NCBI GenBank assembly: GCA_964570205.1
Contig: CAZMXI010000002.1
Coordinates: 10,221-74,220, forward strand
Reading direction: 5' to 3'
Length of the DNA: 64,000 nt
Source: CAZMXI01 sp964570205
GTDB lineage: Bacteria > Planctomycetota > Phycisphaerae > Tepidisphaerales > Tepidisphaeraceae
The position numbers and the translations under genes are program-made. Of this stretch, positions 19,809 through 28,915 are shown one piece after another (position 1 is the first letter of the stretch; every line of letters begins with the position of its first letter). The notes below the pieces were generated by a model. It was not told where the DNA came from, did no database searches, and saw only the letters and a program-made list of their open reading frames with translations.

Positions 19809-21902
19809 ATGAAGCCATCGGCCGGGGATACTGATACCCATGAATCCGCCGCCAGGGGCATGGAGACGCTGGAGGGGGTGGGGCCGGCGAGGGCGCGCGA
19901 GTTTCGGGCGATTGGGGTGCATCACCTTGGGGACCTGCTGGAGTACTTTCCGCGGACCTATCAGCATGAAAGGGCGGAGCAGCCGATCGGCCAGCTTCGG
20001 CCGGAGCTGATCCAGATTGCGCGGGGGGAGGTGGTGGCGGTGGATTATTTTCCGCGGCCGCGACCGAGGTTCGAGGCGACGCTGGAGGATCCTTCGGGGA
20101 AGCTGGCGGTGACGTGGTTCAACGGGCATTACCTTCGGACAAGGATTCATCCGGGGCAGATTCTCCGCGTACAGGGGAAGGTTCGGATTTTCCGCGGGAT
20201 TCCGCAGATGGCGCAGCCGAAATGGGAGGTGATCGAGCCAGACGCCCCGCTGGTGGGGGAGGACATGATCCGGGCGGTGTACCCAGCGACGGCGAAGCTG
20301 AGCAGCCTGTACATCTGGAAGACGATCGACCGGCACATCGACGCGGCGCTGGCCGGGGTCGAGGAATGGTTTGAGCCGGAGTTGTTGCGGAAGCGGGGGC
20401 TGGTCGGACGCCGCGAGGCATATCGGGCGATTCATCAGCCGACGCGGTGGGGCGAAGCGCTGGCGGCGCGGAAGCGGCTGGTTTATGACGAACTGATGCT
20501 GCTGCAACTGGGGCTGGCGCTAAGCCGGCGGTTTCGCTCGGGTCGTCTGACCGCGCCTCGCATGGTGATCGACAAGCTGCTGGACGAGCGCATCCGGCGG
20601 CGGTTTCCGTTCGAGCTGACGGGGGCGCAGCACCGAGCGGTATGGCAGATCGTGGCGGATTTGCAGAAGACGGAGCCGATGAGCCGGCTGCTGCAGGGGG
20701 ATGTGGGCAGCGGGAAGACGGTGGTGGCGCTATACGCAATGCTGGTGGCGGTGGCGAACAAGCTGCAAAGCGCGATCCTGGCGCCGACGGAGGTTCTGGC
20801 GGAGCAGCATTACCTGACGCTGTCGAACCTGCTCAAGGATTCGAGCGTCAGCATCGAGCTATTCACGCAGCGGACGCGGCGGGAGAGCAAGGGGGCGCTG
20901 CTGAAGCACCTGGCGGACGGGCGGATTCACCTGGCGATCGGCACGCAGGCGCTGCTGCAGGAGGATGTGGAGTTCGCGAACCTGGGGCTGGTGGTGGTGG
21001 ATGAGCAGCACAAGCTGGGCGTTCGTCAGCGGGCGTCGCTGAAGGGCAAGGGATACGCGCCGCATTACCTGGTGATGACGGCGACGCCGATCCCGCGGAC
21101 GCTGGCGCTGTCCTATTTCGCCGATTTCGATGTGACGACGATCGACGAACTGCCGCCGGGTAGGCAGCCGATCCGGACGCGGTGGTTGCGGAACGATGAT
21201 TCGACTGAGGCGTTCCGGTTCATCCGCGAACAGGTGGTGAAGGGAAGGCAGGCGTACATCGTCGTGCCGCAGATCGAGGATGACGGGCTGGATGAGGCCA
21301 GGAGCGTGAAGGCGGAGTTTGAGCGGCTGGGGAAGGGGCCGCTGGCGGGGCTTCGGCTGGCGATGCTTCACGGGCAGATGTCGACGGCGGAGAAGCAGGG
21401 GTGCATGGGGGAGTTCCGGGCGGGAAGAGTGGATGCGCTGATCGCGACGACGGTGATCGAGGTGGGCATTGATGTGCCGAACGCGACGGTGATGGTGATC
21501 GAGGATGCGGATCGATTCGGGCTGTCGCAGCTTCATCAGCTTCGCGGGCGGGTGGGGCGCGGGGCGGAACTGTCGCACTGCCTGCTGGTGGCGGACGCGA
21601 CGAGCGAGGAGGCGGCACAGCGGCTGCGCGTTCTGACGGAGACGGGGGATGGCTTTGCGATTGCCGAGGCGGACCTGCGGCTGCGGGGCCCGGGCGAGTT
21701 TTTCGGCACGCGACAGCATGGGTTGCCGCAGTTCAAACTGGCGGACATCACGCAGGAGATTGAGCTGCTGCACCTTGCCAAGGAGGATGCGCTGGCGCTG
21801 CTGGAGCGGGATGCGAACCTGTCGCAGGCCGGGCATCGGCCGCTGCGCGAGGCGATCATCCGGCAGTTCGGGCCGTCGCTGGGTCTGGCGCAGGTGGGCT
21901 GA
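19809..21902 (+). CDS. recG: ATP-dependent DNA helicase RecG
   Basis: 697 residues, normal for RecG. The N-terminal wedge/OB domain covers residues about 30-165 (GPARAREFRAIGVHHLGDLLEYFPR). Helicase motifs: Walker A QGDVGSGKTVVALYAM, Walker B VVVDEQHKLGVRQR (DEQH), motif III MTATPIPRTLAL, motif VI QLRGRVGRG, and the C-terminal GPGEFFGTRQHGLP segment. RecG remodels stalled replication forks and Holliday junctions. It ends 6 bp from the convergent response-regulator gene. The ATG at 19809 has a GGGG tract a few bases upstream. Confidence 0.96.
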   Translation: MKPSAGDTDTHESAARGMETLEGVGPARAREFRAIGVHHLGDLLEYFPRTYQHERAEQPIGQLRPELIQIARGEVVAVDYFPRPRPRFEATLEDPSGKLAVTWFNGHYLRTRIHPGQILRVQGKVRIFRGIPQMAQPKWEVIEPDAPLVGEDMIRAVYPATAKLSSLYIWKTIDRHIDAALAGVEEWFEPELLRKRGLVGRREAYRAIHQPTRWGEALAARKRLVYDELMLLQLGLALSRRFRSGRLTAPRMVIDKLLDERIRRRFPFELTGAQHRAVWQIVADLQKTEPMSRLLQGDVGSGKTVVALYAMLVAVANKLQSAILAPTEVLAEQHYLTLSNLLKDSSVSIELFTQRTRRESKGALLKHLADGRIHLAIGTQALLQEDVEFANLGLVVVDEQHKLGVRQRASLKGKGYAPHYLVMTATPIPRTLALSYFADFDVTTIDELPPGRQPIRTRWLRNDDSTEAFRFIREQVVKGRQAYIVVPQIEDDGLDEARSVKAEFERLGKGPLAGLRLAMLHGQMSTAEKQGCMGEFRAGRVDALIATTVIEVGIDVPNATVMVIEDADRFGLSQLHQLRGRVGRGAELSHCLLVADATSEEAAQRLRVLTETGDGFAIAEADLRLRGPGEFFGTRQHGLPQFKLADITQEIELLHLAKEDALALLERDANLSQAGHRPLREAIIRQFGPSLGLAQVG

Positions 21903-21908
21903 GCGGGT

Positions 21909-23282
21909 TCAGTTGGCGACGACCTCGCCCTCGCCGAGGTTCTTGGGGATGGCGAACTCATCGAGCTTGCGGTAGAGGCTGGAGACGCCGATGCCCAGGG
22001 ACTTGGCGGTTTCGACCTTGTCGTAGGCGTGCTTCTTGAGGCTGCACAGGATGTGCTGGCGCTCGAACTGGCGGAGGGCTTCTTTGAGGTCTTCGCTGAC
22101 GTCGTCGCTCATGCCCTCGGTGCTGAAGGGCATATCCTCGACGCCGATCTGCCGGCCTTCGGCGAAGATGACAGCGCGTTCGATGACATTTTCGAGCTCT
22201 CGCACATTGCCGCGCCATTCATGATTGAGGAGGGCTCGCATAGCGCCGTTGGTGACGCCGTGGACGTTCTTGTTGAGCTCGCGGATGTACTTCTCGAGGA
22301 AATGGTGGGCCAGGAGGGGGATGTCCTCCTTGCGGTGGCGGAGTGGAGGTAGCTGGAGCTTGACGACGTTAAGCCTGAAGAGCAGATCCTCGCGAAACTC
22401 GCCTTTCTGGACCATTTTCTCGAGGTCCTGATTCGAGGCGGCGATGATGCGGACGTCGATCTGGCGCGGATGGGTGTCGCCGACGGGGACGACGACCTTT
22501 TCTTCCAGGACGCGCAGGAGAGAGCTCTGTACGTTGATGGGGAGGGTGGATATCTCGTCGAGAAAGAGGGTTCCGCCATTGGCGGCCTCGAAATAGCCGA
22601 TCTTGTCGCGCATGGCGCCGGTGAATGCGCCTCGACGGTAGCCGAAGAGTTCGGATTCGATGAGGCTATCGGGAATCGCGCCGCAGTTGACGGCCACAAA
22701 GGGCTTGGTTCGGGTGATGCCGTTGAAGTGGATGGCCCGGGCGAACAGTTCCTTGCCGGTGCCGGATTCGCCGATGATGAGCACGTTGCTCTTGACCGTG
22801 GAGAGCTTGCGCACGGTGTCGAAGAGCTTTTCCATGGACTTGCTGGTGCCCACGAGGTTGTGGAAGGTGCTTTCGGCGGCAAGCTGTTCGGTGATGACGC
22901 GCTGGTTCTGGGCGATTTCGCGGTAGTCCAGGGCGCGGCGGACTTTCATGAGGACATCGTCAAACTGGACGGGTTTGAGGAGGTAATCATAGGCGCCAGC
23001 GCGCATCGCCGCGACGGCGCTTTCGACGGTGCCGTAGGCGGTGAGCATCAGGACGGGTGTTTCGGGAAGCGTCTTCTGGAGGTGACCGAGAAGGGTGATG
23101 CCATCCATCTCAGGCATGCGCACGTCGGAGAGGACCAGGTCGACGGGGGTCTGGATGACCATGTCATAGGCGGCCTGGCCATTGGGGGCCTGGAGAATGG
23201 CGTAGCCCTCTTCGGCGAGGAGCTCGGCGAGGGATTCGCGGAGCACCGTCTCATCTTCGACGATCAGGATGGTTTTCGACAT
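21909..23282 (-). CDS. NtrC-family sigma-54-dependent response regulator
   Basis: 457 residues. The receiver domain (1 to about 120) has the phosphoacceptor D53 (LSDVRMPEMDG), the switch Thr (LTAYGTVES) and Lys (YLLKPV). The AAA+ domain has Walker A GESGTGKELFARAIH, the sigma-54 contact loop GAFTGA, Walker B GGTLFLDE and the arginine-finger region. The C-terminal HTH is Fis-like (AKSLGIGVSSLYRKLDEF). It activates sigma-54 promoters when phosphorylated. No partner histidine kinase is present. The gene begins 12 bp after the ahbC stop on the same strand, so it is probably the last gene of the ahbAB-ahbC operon. Confidence 0.95.
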   Translation of the reverse strand: MSKTILIVEDETVLRESLAELLAEEGYAILQAPNGQAAYDMVIQTPVDLVLSDVRMPEMDGITLLGHLQKTLPETPVLMLTAYGTVESAVAAMRAGAYDYLLKPVQFDDVLMKVRRALDYREIAQNQRVITEQLAAESTFHNLVGTSKSMEKLFDTVRKLSTVKSNVLIIGESGTGKELFARAIHFNGITRTKPFVAVNCGAIPDSLIESELFGYRRGAFTGAMRDKIGYFEAANGGTLFLDEISTLPINVQSSLLRVLEEKVVVPVGDTHPRQIDVRIIAASNQDLEKMVQKGEFREDLLFRLNVVKLQLPPLRHRKEDIPLLAHHFLEKYIRELNKNVHGVTNGAMRALLNHEWRGNVRELENVIERAVIFAEGRQIGVEDMPFSTEGMSDDVSEDLKEALRQFERQHILCSLKKHAYDKVETAKSLGIGVSSLYRKLDEFAIPKNLGEGEVVAN

Positions 23283-23294
23283 GGTCGTCCCTTG

Positions 23295-24554
23295 TCACAG
23301 GCGGCAGAGGTCATCGGCGGACAGGGGGTGTCCGGGATCGGCGATGATGGGCTCGCCGGCGATCTCATCGTCGGTCAGATAGCAGCCGGGATCGGCGGCC
23401 CAGGGATCGCCGGTGCTGATTTCGGCCCTTGCCCGCAGCGATCCGCCGCAAATCTGCTTGAAGCGGCAGGTCGCGCAGCGTCCCTTGAGCAGGGGCAGGC
23501 GGTCTTTGAGGCCGGCCATGATGGGGTCGGCGACATCCTGCCAGATGTCGGAAAACCGCCGCTGCTTGACGTTGCCGAACGACCGGAACATGGAGAACTG
23601 GTCGGCGTGCACCTCGCCGTTGAAATCGATGTTGGCGATGCCGACGCCGCTGGAATAGCGTCCGCCGCCGTTCCATTTGAGCATGTCGAGCACCTGGGCG
23701 GCGCGGGGGTGGTCCTCGCGGAGCATGCGCAGGTAGAGGTAAGGGCCATCGCAGTGGTTGTCGACGGTGAGTATCTCGACGCGCTTGCCGCGGTCGATGA
23801 GGTCTTTCGTGCGGTCGAAGATGGTGTCGATGGCGGAACGGGCCTGGAGGGGCGTCAGGGCGGAGAGGTCCTTTCCGCGGCCGGCGGGGCAGAGGTGGTA
23901 GAAGCAGGCGCGGTCGATCTTCTCGGCCTCGATGAAGTCGAAGAGCTTGTCGAGGTTCTGGGCGGTGTGGCGCGTGAGGGTGAGGCGAAGGCCGACCTTC
24001 TGGCCGGCCTCAACGCAATGGCGGAAGCCCTGCATGGTGCGTTGGAAGGCCCCGGGGACGCCACGGAACTCATCGTGGACGGCGGGGATGGCGCTGTCGA
24101 GGCTGATGCCGATGTAGGCGAACTTGAGGTCGACGAACCTGCGGGCGATGTCGGGATCGATGAGCGTGCCGTTGGTGGAGAGGACCACGTGCAGCCCCAG
24201 GCCGCGGGCGTAATCGGCCAGGTCGAACAGGTCCTTGCGGACCAGCGGCTCGCCGCCGGAAAAGAGCACGGCGGGGACCTTGAACTCGGCGAGGTCCTGG
24301 AGGACGGTCTTGCACTGATCCGTCGTCAGCTCATCGGGGTACTTGATGGCCTCGGAATTGGTGTAGCAGTGGACGCACTTGAGATTGCAGGTGCGGGTGA
24401 GGTTCCAGACGACGATGGGGCGGCGGTCCTTGGCGGCCTTGGCGACGGCCATACGCTGGTGGGGGGGCGGATCAATCTGTGTGATCTTCCGGCCATAACG
24501 GTGCGGCGTGGAGGGCGTTTCCAGCCCGCCATACAGAACACTCACATCAATCAT
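23295..24554 (-). CDS. ahbC: Radical SAM 12,18-didecarboxysiroheme deacetylase (AhbC/NirJ family)
   Basis: 419 residues. AAGGAG precedes the ATG at 24554. The N-terminus (MIDVSVLYGGLETPS, then HRYGRK) matches AhbC proteins, followed by VVWNLTRTCNLKCVHCYT with the CxxxCxxC site for the SAM-binding cluster. The GGEP motif is present (LFSGGEPLVRKDL). The C-terminus carries a second cysteine cluster (RCATCRFKQICGGSLRARAE, later DPGC). AhbC removes acetate side chains from didecarboxysiroheme to give Fe-coproporphyrin III in the siroheme-dependent heme route; NirJ performs a related step in heme d1 synthesis. The upstream ahbAB fusion supports the AhbC reading. AhbD was not found in the window. 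Confidence 0.88.
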   Translation of the reverse strand: MIDVSVLYGGLETPSTPHRYGRKITQIDPPPHQRMAVAKAAKDRRPIVVWNLTRTCNLKCVHCYTNSEAIKYPDELTTDQCKTVLQDLAEFKVPAVLFSGGEPLVRKDLFDLADYARGLGLHVVLSTNGTLIDPDIARRFVDLKFAYIGISLDSAIPAVHDEFRGVPGAFQRTMQGFRHCVEAGQKVGLRLTLTRHTAQNLDKLFDFIEAEKIDRACFYHLCPAGRGKDLSALTPLQARSAIDTIFDRTKDLIDRGKRVEILTVDNHCDGPYLYLRMLREDHPRAAQVLDMLKWNGGGRYSSGVGIANIDFNGEVHADQFSMFRSFGNVKQRRFSDIWQDVADPIMAGLKDRLPLLKGRCATCRFKQICGGSLRARAEISTGDPWAADPGCYLTDDEIAGEPIIADPGHPLSADDLCRL

Positions 24555-24796
24555 GAACGACTCCTTGGCATCATTGTAATCCGCACCGACTACCGCTTGT
24601 ATGCCGACTCACACATTCCCTGGCCCGGGAGAGGTCGGGCCAGGCGGATATAACACATCGGCCGTACGGATTCTAGGCGAGCCAAGCCGGTGCGGCTGCC
24701 CGGCCGGGCCGATCATCGACGAGGCCGCCGGCATGGGTCACACGATCTCCGGCGGGGCCGTCTTGTGGCTGTTGTCGGCCGGCGGTTCGGGAGCGT

Positions 24797-25846
24797 TCAG
24801 GTGGAGACAACGGACTGTTCCCAGGTTTCGTTGTCGTGCTCGAAGTACTGCACGCGCGTCTTCTTGAACTCTTTGGTGGAGTACAGAGCGGCATACTCGC
24901 TGACGCCGGTGGCCTTGGAGATGTCCGCCAGGACGGCGTTGCACGCTTCTTCGCTGACCGCGTGGACCATGGTGAAGAGGTTATAGGGCCAATCTTCATA
25001 GGTTGGGCGCAGGTAGCAGTGGCTGACGGCCGAGAAGCCGGCGGCTATCCGGCCAAACTCATCCTGTTGAGGGGCTGCGACCACCCATACGCCCATCGCG
25101 TTGGCCGAGAACCCGACTTCGCGATGCTTCAGGACAGCGCTGAACCGCCGCATCTGGCTGCGGGCCTTGTATGCCTGCGCCGCGTGAAGCAATTCCGGCA
25201 CGCTGACGCCCGCCTGGATGGCCCACTGCTCATACGGCCGGGGCACGATGGGCAGGTCCTGTTGAAGCACGCGGATCATGCGCTTGTCCGCCTCGGTGAT
25301 CTCGAACGCGAGTGCTTGCTGGCGGTCTTTCTCAGTGAACTGCGGGGCGCGGGCGGGGGGCTGGTCGGAGTCGCCGCCGATGTCCAGCTTTACGCCGATC
25401 TTAAAGAGCTTCAGGGTGGGCATCAGTCGGGTGGCGAGGGCGCCGCTCTGGCGGTGGAGAACATCGACCGTGCCCTGAAGCCCGAGCCGGCTATCGGGCG
25501 GGACGGCCAGCGTATACCACAGGTTATAAGCGTGAGTGCGGCGGTAATTATGCGAGACGCCGGGGTGGCGGTTGATGATGGCAGCCGCCTGCTCCAGGCG
25601 GGAGTCGTCGATGCGACCGGCCACGAGCGTGCTCTGATACCCCAGGGCCTTGGAATCGAAAATAGCGCTGATCTGGCGGATGACCGGGCGGGGCGGGGAT
25701 TTGAGCTGGCCAATCCGCCGAAGGACCTCGCCTTCATCCACGCCAAGTGATCGGCCGAGATCGGCGAACGGCCTCTCGACCAGCGGGACTTCGGTCTGAA
25801 TCAAATTAAGCAGGCGCGTGTCAAGGCTGTCGAGCGTTCGGGCCAT
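24797..25846 (-). CDS. ahbAB: Fused siroheme decarboxylase AhbA-AhbB
   Basis: 349 residues made of two tandem Lrp/AsnC-like units, each with a winged helix plus ferredoxin-like domain: residues about 1-155 (LDTRLLNLIQTEVPLVERPF) and about 180-340 (EADKRMIRVLQQDLPIVPRPY). Both carry the features of siroheme decarboxylase subunits, e.g. GVSHNYRRTHAYNLWYTL and VSHCYLRPTYEDWPYNLFTMVH. The conserved His/Tyr/Arg in these stretches bind substrate. The enzyme removes two carboxyl groups from siroheme. Usually AhbA and AhbB are separate proteins; here they are fused, as in some NirDL proteins. It lies 242 bp upstream of ahbC, with a promoter at 25899-25926. Confidence 0.92.
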   Translation of the reverse strand: MARTLDSLDTRLLNLIQTEVPLVERPFADLGRSLGVDEGEVLRRIGQLKSPPRPVIRQISAIFDSKALGYQSTLVAGRIDDSRLEQAAAIINRHPGVSHNYRRTHAYNLWYTLAVPPDSRLGLQGTVDVLHRQSGALATRLMPTLKLFKIGVKLDIGGDSDQPPARAPQFTEKDRQQALAFEITEADKRMIRVLQQDLPIVPRPYEQWAIQAGVSVPELLHAAQAYKARSQMRRFSAVLKHREVGFSANAMGVWVVAAPQQDEFGRIAAGFSAVSHCYLRPTYEDWPYNLFTMVHAVSEEACNAVLADISKATGVSEYAALYSTKEFKKTRVQYFEHDNETWEQSVVST

Positions 25847-25898
25847 GTCGGATTACCCCGTAAACCAGCGAAGAAGCAACCCAGGAACGAGTTGGCGG

Positions 25899-25926
25899 AT
25901 TATAGGCTGGACCTGGCATAAGCCAA
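25899..25926 (-). promoter_or_regulatory. Promoter for ahbAB
   Basis: Minus strand: TTGGCT (25926-25921), 16 nt, TATAAT (25904-25899), a perfect -10 box, about 50 nt upstream of the ahbAB start codon. It lies in the divergent space between ahbAB and the methyltransferase gene. Confidence 0.5.
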
Positions 25927-25958
25927 GCGGAGGCCGTCGGCTTCGGACGTATTCGTGA

Positions 25959-25964
25959 TATAGT
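25959..25964 (+). promoter_or_regulatory. -10 element very close to the methyltransferase start
   Basis: TATAGT at 25959-25964 would place the transcript start at or next to the ATG at 25972, giving a leaderless message. No ribosome site precedes the ATG, which agrees with that reading. No good -35 box is seen. Confidence 0.3.
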
Positions 25965-25971
25965 CGCGGGC

Positions 25972-26742
25972 ATGCGATATCGGGCCGTGGCGGACTATTA
26001 CGATTCCGAGTACGCGCATCTGGAGATGCTCCAGTGCGACGTGCCATTCTTCCTGAAACACACCCGACATCGCCAGAGCATCCTGGAGATCGCCGCGGGA
26101 ACGGGCCGGGCGGCCATTCCCCTGGCGCAGGCGGGACATCGCGTCGTGGGCATCGACAGTGATCGGCACATGCTCAGGATCGCCCACCGCAAGCGAGAGA
26201 GCGTGGGATTGAGGCAACGCCAGCTTGACCTGCTTGCCGGCGACATGCGGGGCTTTGATCTGGGTCGCAAGTTCGACTGGGTGTGCCTGTTCTTCAACAC
26301 GTTTCTGTTGCTAACGACGCTGAAGGAACAGGACCGCGCGCTCCAGGCTTTCCGCAGGCATCTGAAGCCGCGCGGCCGGTTCTGGCTGGATATTTTTCAG
26401 CCCAACCTGGCGCTACTGGCCCAGGAATCATCGGTGGATCTGGAGCCCTGTGTCTTCCACGTGCCGCACCTGGACCGCACCGTCTACCGGTCTACGGATG
26501 TGCGGCGCGATCCGAGCTGGCAGGTGCAGAACGTCATGTACCATTACCGCTGGTTTGATTCACGCGGCATGGAACACCACGAGTCGTTGTCGTTCGACCT
26601 GACCTTTTTGTTTCCCCGCGAGCTGCAACTGCTGATCGAGCGGAACGGCATGGAGGTTGAGCGGATGTACGGCGACCACGACGGCACGGAACTGAACGCC
26701 GATTCGCCCAGGATCATCGCATGTTGTCGATTGCGGACTTGA
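25972..26742 (+). CDS. Class I SAM-dependent methyltransferase
   Basis: 256 residues. Motif I ILEIAAGTGRAAIPLA (about residues 37-52) followed by GHRVVGIDSDRHML is the SAM-binding Rossmann core. Later strands are FDWVCLFFNTFLLL and LKPRGRFWLDIFQP. It fits the broad Methyltransf_25/11 group of small-molecule methyltransferases. The gene is divergent from ahbAB and convergent with the PQQ-propeller gene. The substrate cannot be deduced. Confidence 0.85.
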   Translation: MRYRAVADYYDSEYAHLEMLQCDVPFFLKHTRHRQSILEIAAGTGRAAIPLAQAGHRVVGIDSDRHMLRIAHRKRESVGLRQRQLDLLAGDMRGFDLGRKFDWVCLFFNTFLLLTTLKEQDRALQAFRRHLKPRGRFWLDIFQPNLALLAQESSVDLEPCVFHVPHLDRTVYRSTDVRRDPSWQVQNVMYHYRWFDSRGMEHHESLSFDLTFLFPRELQLLIERNGMEVERMYGDHDGTELNADSPRIIACCRLRT

Positions 26743-26763
26743 CAGACCGCAGCACCCGCAGGG

Positions 26764-28125
26764 TTATTCTGCCTCGATGCAGTAGAGGGACTGCTTGCCG
26801 CGAAGCAGCAGTTGATCGCCCACGGCGACAGGCGAGGCATCGATCTTGTCGTCCAGACGGTTCACCGCGAGGACCTCCAGCTTATCGGCATCCTTTAGAA
26901 CGGCGGTGGTGCCATCGCGGCCCACGATGTAGACGCGGCCGGCGGCCAGCATGGGCGAGGCATAGACGCCCTGCGGGCCATCGAGCCGCTGCGTGTCAAA
27001 GAGGACCTGGCCGGTCTTCGCGTTCAGGCACGAAAGCGTGGCGGTGTTGCCGGACAAAAAGTACAGCCGTTCGCCGGCCAGCAGCGGGCACGGGACGTAC
27101 GGCGTGCCTTTGCCGTGCTTGAAGGCGATGGCATCGGTGCCGGCCAGATCGCCGCTGTTGCCGAGGCGGATCGCCAGCAGGGCATTGCCCCGGAAGCCGC
27201 TGATGCAGTAGACCATGCCGTGGCCGGCGACAGGAGTGGGGATGACGTTGGCCGTCATGCCGGCGCATTCCCAGATCGGCTTGCCCGTCTTCAGATCATA
27301 GCTGCGGATCTTCTTCGTGGCGGAGATCACGACCTGAGTCTGCCCATCGTGCTGCACGACGAGCGGGGTGGCCCAGGAGGTGTCTTCATCGCGCTTCTGA
27401 CGCCAGAGTTCATCGCCGGTGGTCGCGTTGAAGGCCGCGACGAAGTCTTCACCCTCGTGGTCCCAGTTGACGACCAGCGTGTTGTCGAACAGCGCCGGCG
27501 AAGAGCCCTCGCCGAAGCTCATCTTGGTGCGCATCCGGCCGAGGTCCTTCTGCCATTTCAGGGCGCCCTCGAGGTCAAAGCAGTACAGTCCGCGCGAGCC
27601 GAAATACGCCCAGACCAGCTTGCCATCGGTCACCGGGGAATACGATGCGAAGCCGTGATCGCGGTGATGGCCTTCATGCGGCACTTCTTCGCGGGCGACT
27701 CTCTGCCAGAGCGTCTTGCCGGTCTGGCGGTCGATGCAGAGGAGGGCGAACTGAAGGACCTCCTTGGGGGCGGCCGACATCATGCCGCGCATGCCCGAGG
27801 GTACGGGCGTCGAATCGCCCGCCGCCGGGGGCGTGCCCTGTCTGCCCGTGGGAATGGCTGCCTGGATGAAGATGCGATTGCCCCAGACGATGGGCGTCGA
27901 GGTGCCGCTGCCGGGAAGCTGAACCTTCCAGCGAATGTTCCGGCCTTCGCTCCACTCCAGGGGCGGAGTGGCGCCGGGCGCGACGCCATTGCATAGCGGA
28001 CCACGCCACTGGGGCCAGTTCTGATCAGTCTGTTGAGCGTTGATGCGGCTTGCGGACGCGATCAACAGGACAACGGCGATGGTTGCCGACAATGCACCTT
28101 GAAGTAACCTGGCGATGAAACTCAT
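26764..28125 (-). CDS. Exported PQQ-like beta-propeller protein
   Basis: 453 residues. The start at 28125 gives a clean signal peptide (MSFIARLLQGALSATIAVVLLIASASRINAQ). The mature protein begins WPQWRGPLCNGVAPG, the typical opening of planctomycete PQQ-binding-like proteins, and continues with repeated propeller blades (GKTLWQRV, TTGDELWRQK, KTGKPIWECAG, KTGQVLFDTQ). No dehydrogenase active-site cysteine pair is seen, so it is more likely a binding or scaffold propeller than a quinoprotein dehydrogenase. It is divergent from the hdr operon. Confidence 0.88.
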   Translation of the reverse strand: MSFIARLLQGALSATIAVVLLIASASRINAQQTDQNWPQWRGPLCNGVAPGATPPLEWSEGRNIRWKVQLPGSGTSTPIVWGNRIFIQAAIPTGRQGTPPAAGDSTPVPSGMRGMMSAAPKEVLQFALLCIDRQTGKTLWQRVAREEVPHEGHHRDHGFASYSPVTDGKLVWAYFGSRGLYCFDLEGALKWQKDLGRMRTKMSFGEGSSPALFDNTLVVNWDHEGEDFVAAFNATTGDELWRQKRDEDTSWATPLVVQHDGQTQVVISATKKIRSYDLKTGKPIWECAGMTANVIPTPVAGHGMVYCISGFRGNALLAIRLGNSGDLAGTDAIAFKHGKGTPYVPCPLLAGERLYFLSGNTATLSCLNAKTGQVLFDTQRLDGPQGVYASPMLAAGRVYIVGRDGTTAVLKDADKLEVLAVNRLDDKIDASPVAVGDQLLLRGKQSLYCIEAE

Positions 28126-28208
28126 AGGGCGGATTATGCTGGTTGGCGGCGGCGCGGGCAAGCCCAATATCGATGTTGCTCCATCCTTGTGGGCATCGCG
28201 ATCGTGTC

Positions 28209-28236
28209 TTGACGGCGGGCGATTCAGGTGCATGAT
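28209..28236 (+). promoter_or_regulatory. Candidate promoter of the hdr-flx operon
   Basis: TTGACG (28209-28214), 16 nt, CATGAT (28231-28236). It lies 50 nt before the hdrC start codon in the divergent space shared with the propeller gene. The -35 match is good and the -10 match moderate. Confidence 0.35.
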
Positions 28237-28285
28237 ACGTGGGCAGCGGGTTCGGCCCTCTTTAGGGGCCGGAGGAGTAGATAAA

Positions 28286-28915
28286 TTGGATCACGCCGGT
28301 CATTCACCGCATGGTGACGGCCATGGCCCACAGACGCTGGCCGCCCTGGTCGCCGAGAGGACAGGAAGTTCTCCCCTGAGCTGTTATCAGTGTGGACGCT
28401 GCGCCGCCGGGTGCATGCAGAATGTTGACGGCGAGATGGACGTCAGTCCTACGCGCATCATGCGGCTGCTGCAACTGGAAGCAGCGTTCGCGGGCGAGGC
28501 CGACAAGGCGGGGGGCTATGCGGCACGGGCGCTGGCCGCGGATACGCCTTGGCTCTGCGCCGGTTGCCTGGCCTGCACAACGCGGTGTCCGCAGAATGTG
28601 GACATCGCCGGAACGATGGATGCGCTGCGTGAGGAAGCCCTACGTCGTAACGCGGCGAGCCATTCCAGGAGGGCGCGCGACATCCAGTCGCTGCACAAGA
28701 CGTTCCTGGCCCAGGCGTTGGGTCGCGGACGGATTCACGAAGTCTCGATGATCATCAAGTACAAGCTTCGCACTTGGCACTTTCTGCAGGATGCGATGCT
28801 TGGCCCGGCGATGTTTCTGAAGGGCAAACTGCACCTTCTGGGCGGGGCGGCTCCGGATACGCAGCCTCTGCAGAAGGCGGTGGATCAGCTCAAACGGGAG
28901 GGGGCCGAACGATGA
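28286..28915 (+). CDS. hdrC: Heterodisulfide reductase subunit C-like iron-sulfur protein
   Basis: 209 residues from a TTG start at 28286. This start is chosen because GGAGGAG stands 8 nt upstream (28271-28277); starts further upstream would overlap the divergent propeller gene. Two CxxCxxCxxxC motifs (CYQCGRCAAGC; CAGCLACTTRC followed by P) bind two [4Fe-4S] clusters, as in HdrC. HdrC passes electrons between HdrA and the disulfide-reducing HdrB. The stop codon overlaps the hdrB start (ATGA). Confidence 0.92.
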   Translation: MDHAGHSPHGDGHGPQTLAALVAERTGSSPLSCYQCGRCAAGCMQNVDGEMDVSPTRIMRLLQLEAAFAGEADKAGGYAARALAADTPWLCAGCLACTTRCPQNVDIAGTMDALREEALRRNAASHSRRARDIQSLHKTFLAQALGRGRIHEVSMIIKYKLRTWHFLQDAMLGPAMFLKGKLHLLGGAAPDTQPLQKAVDQLKREGAER

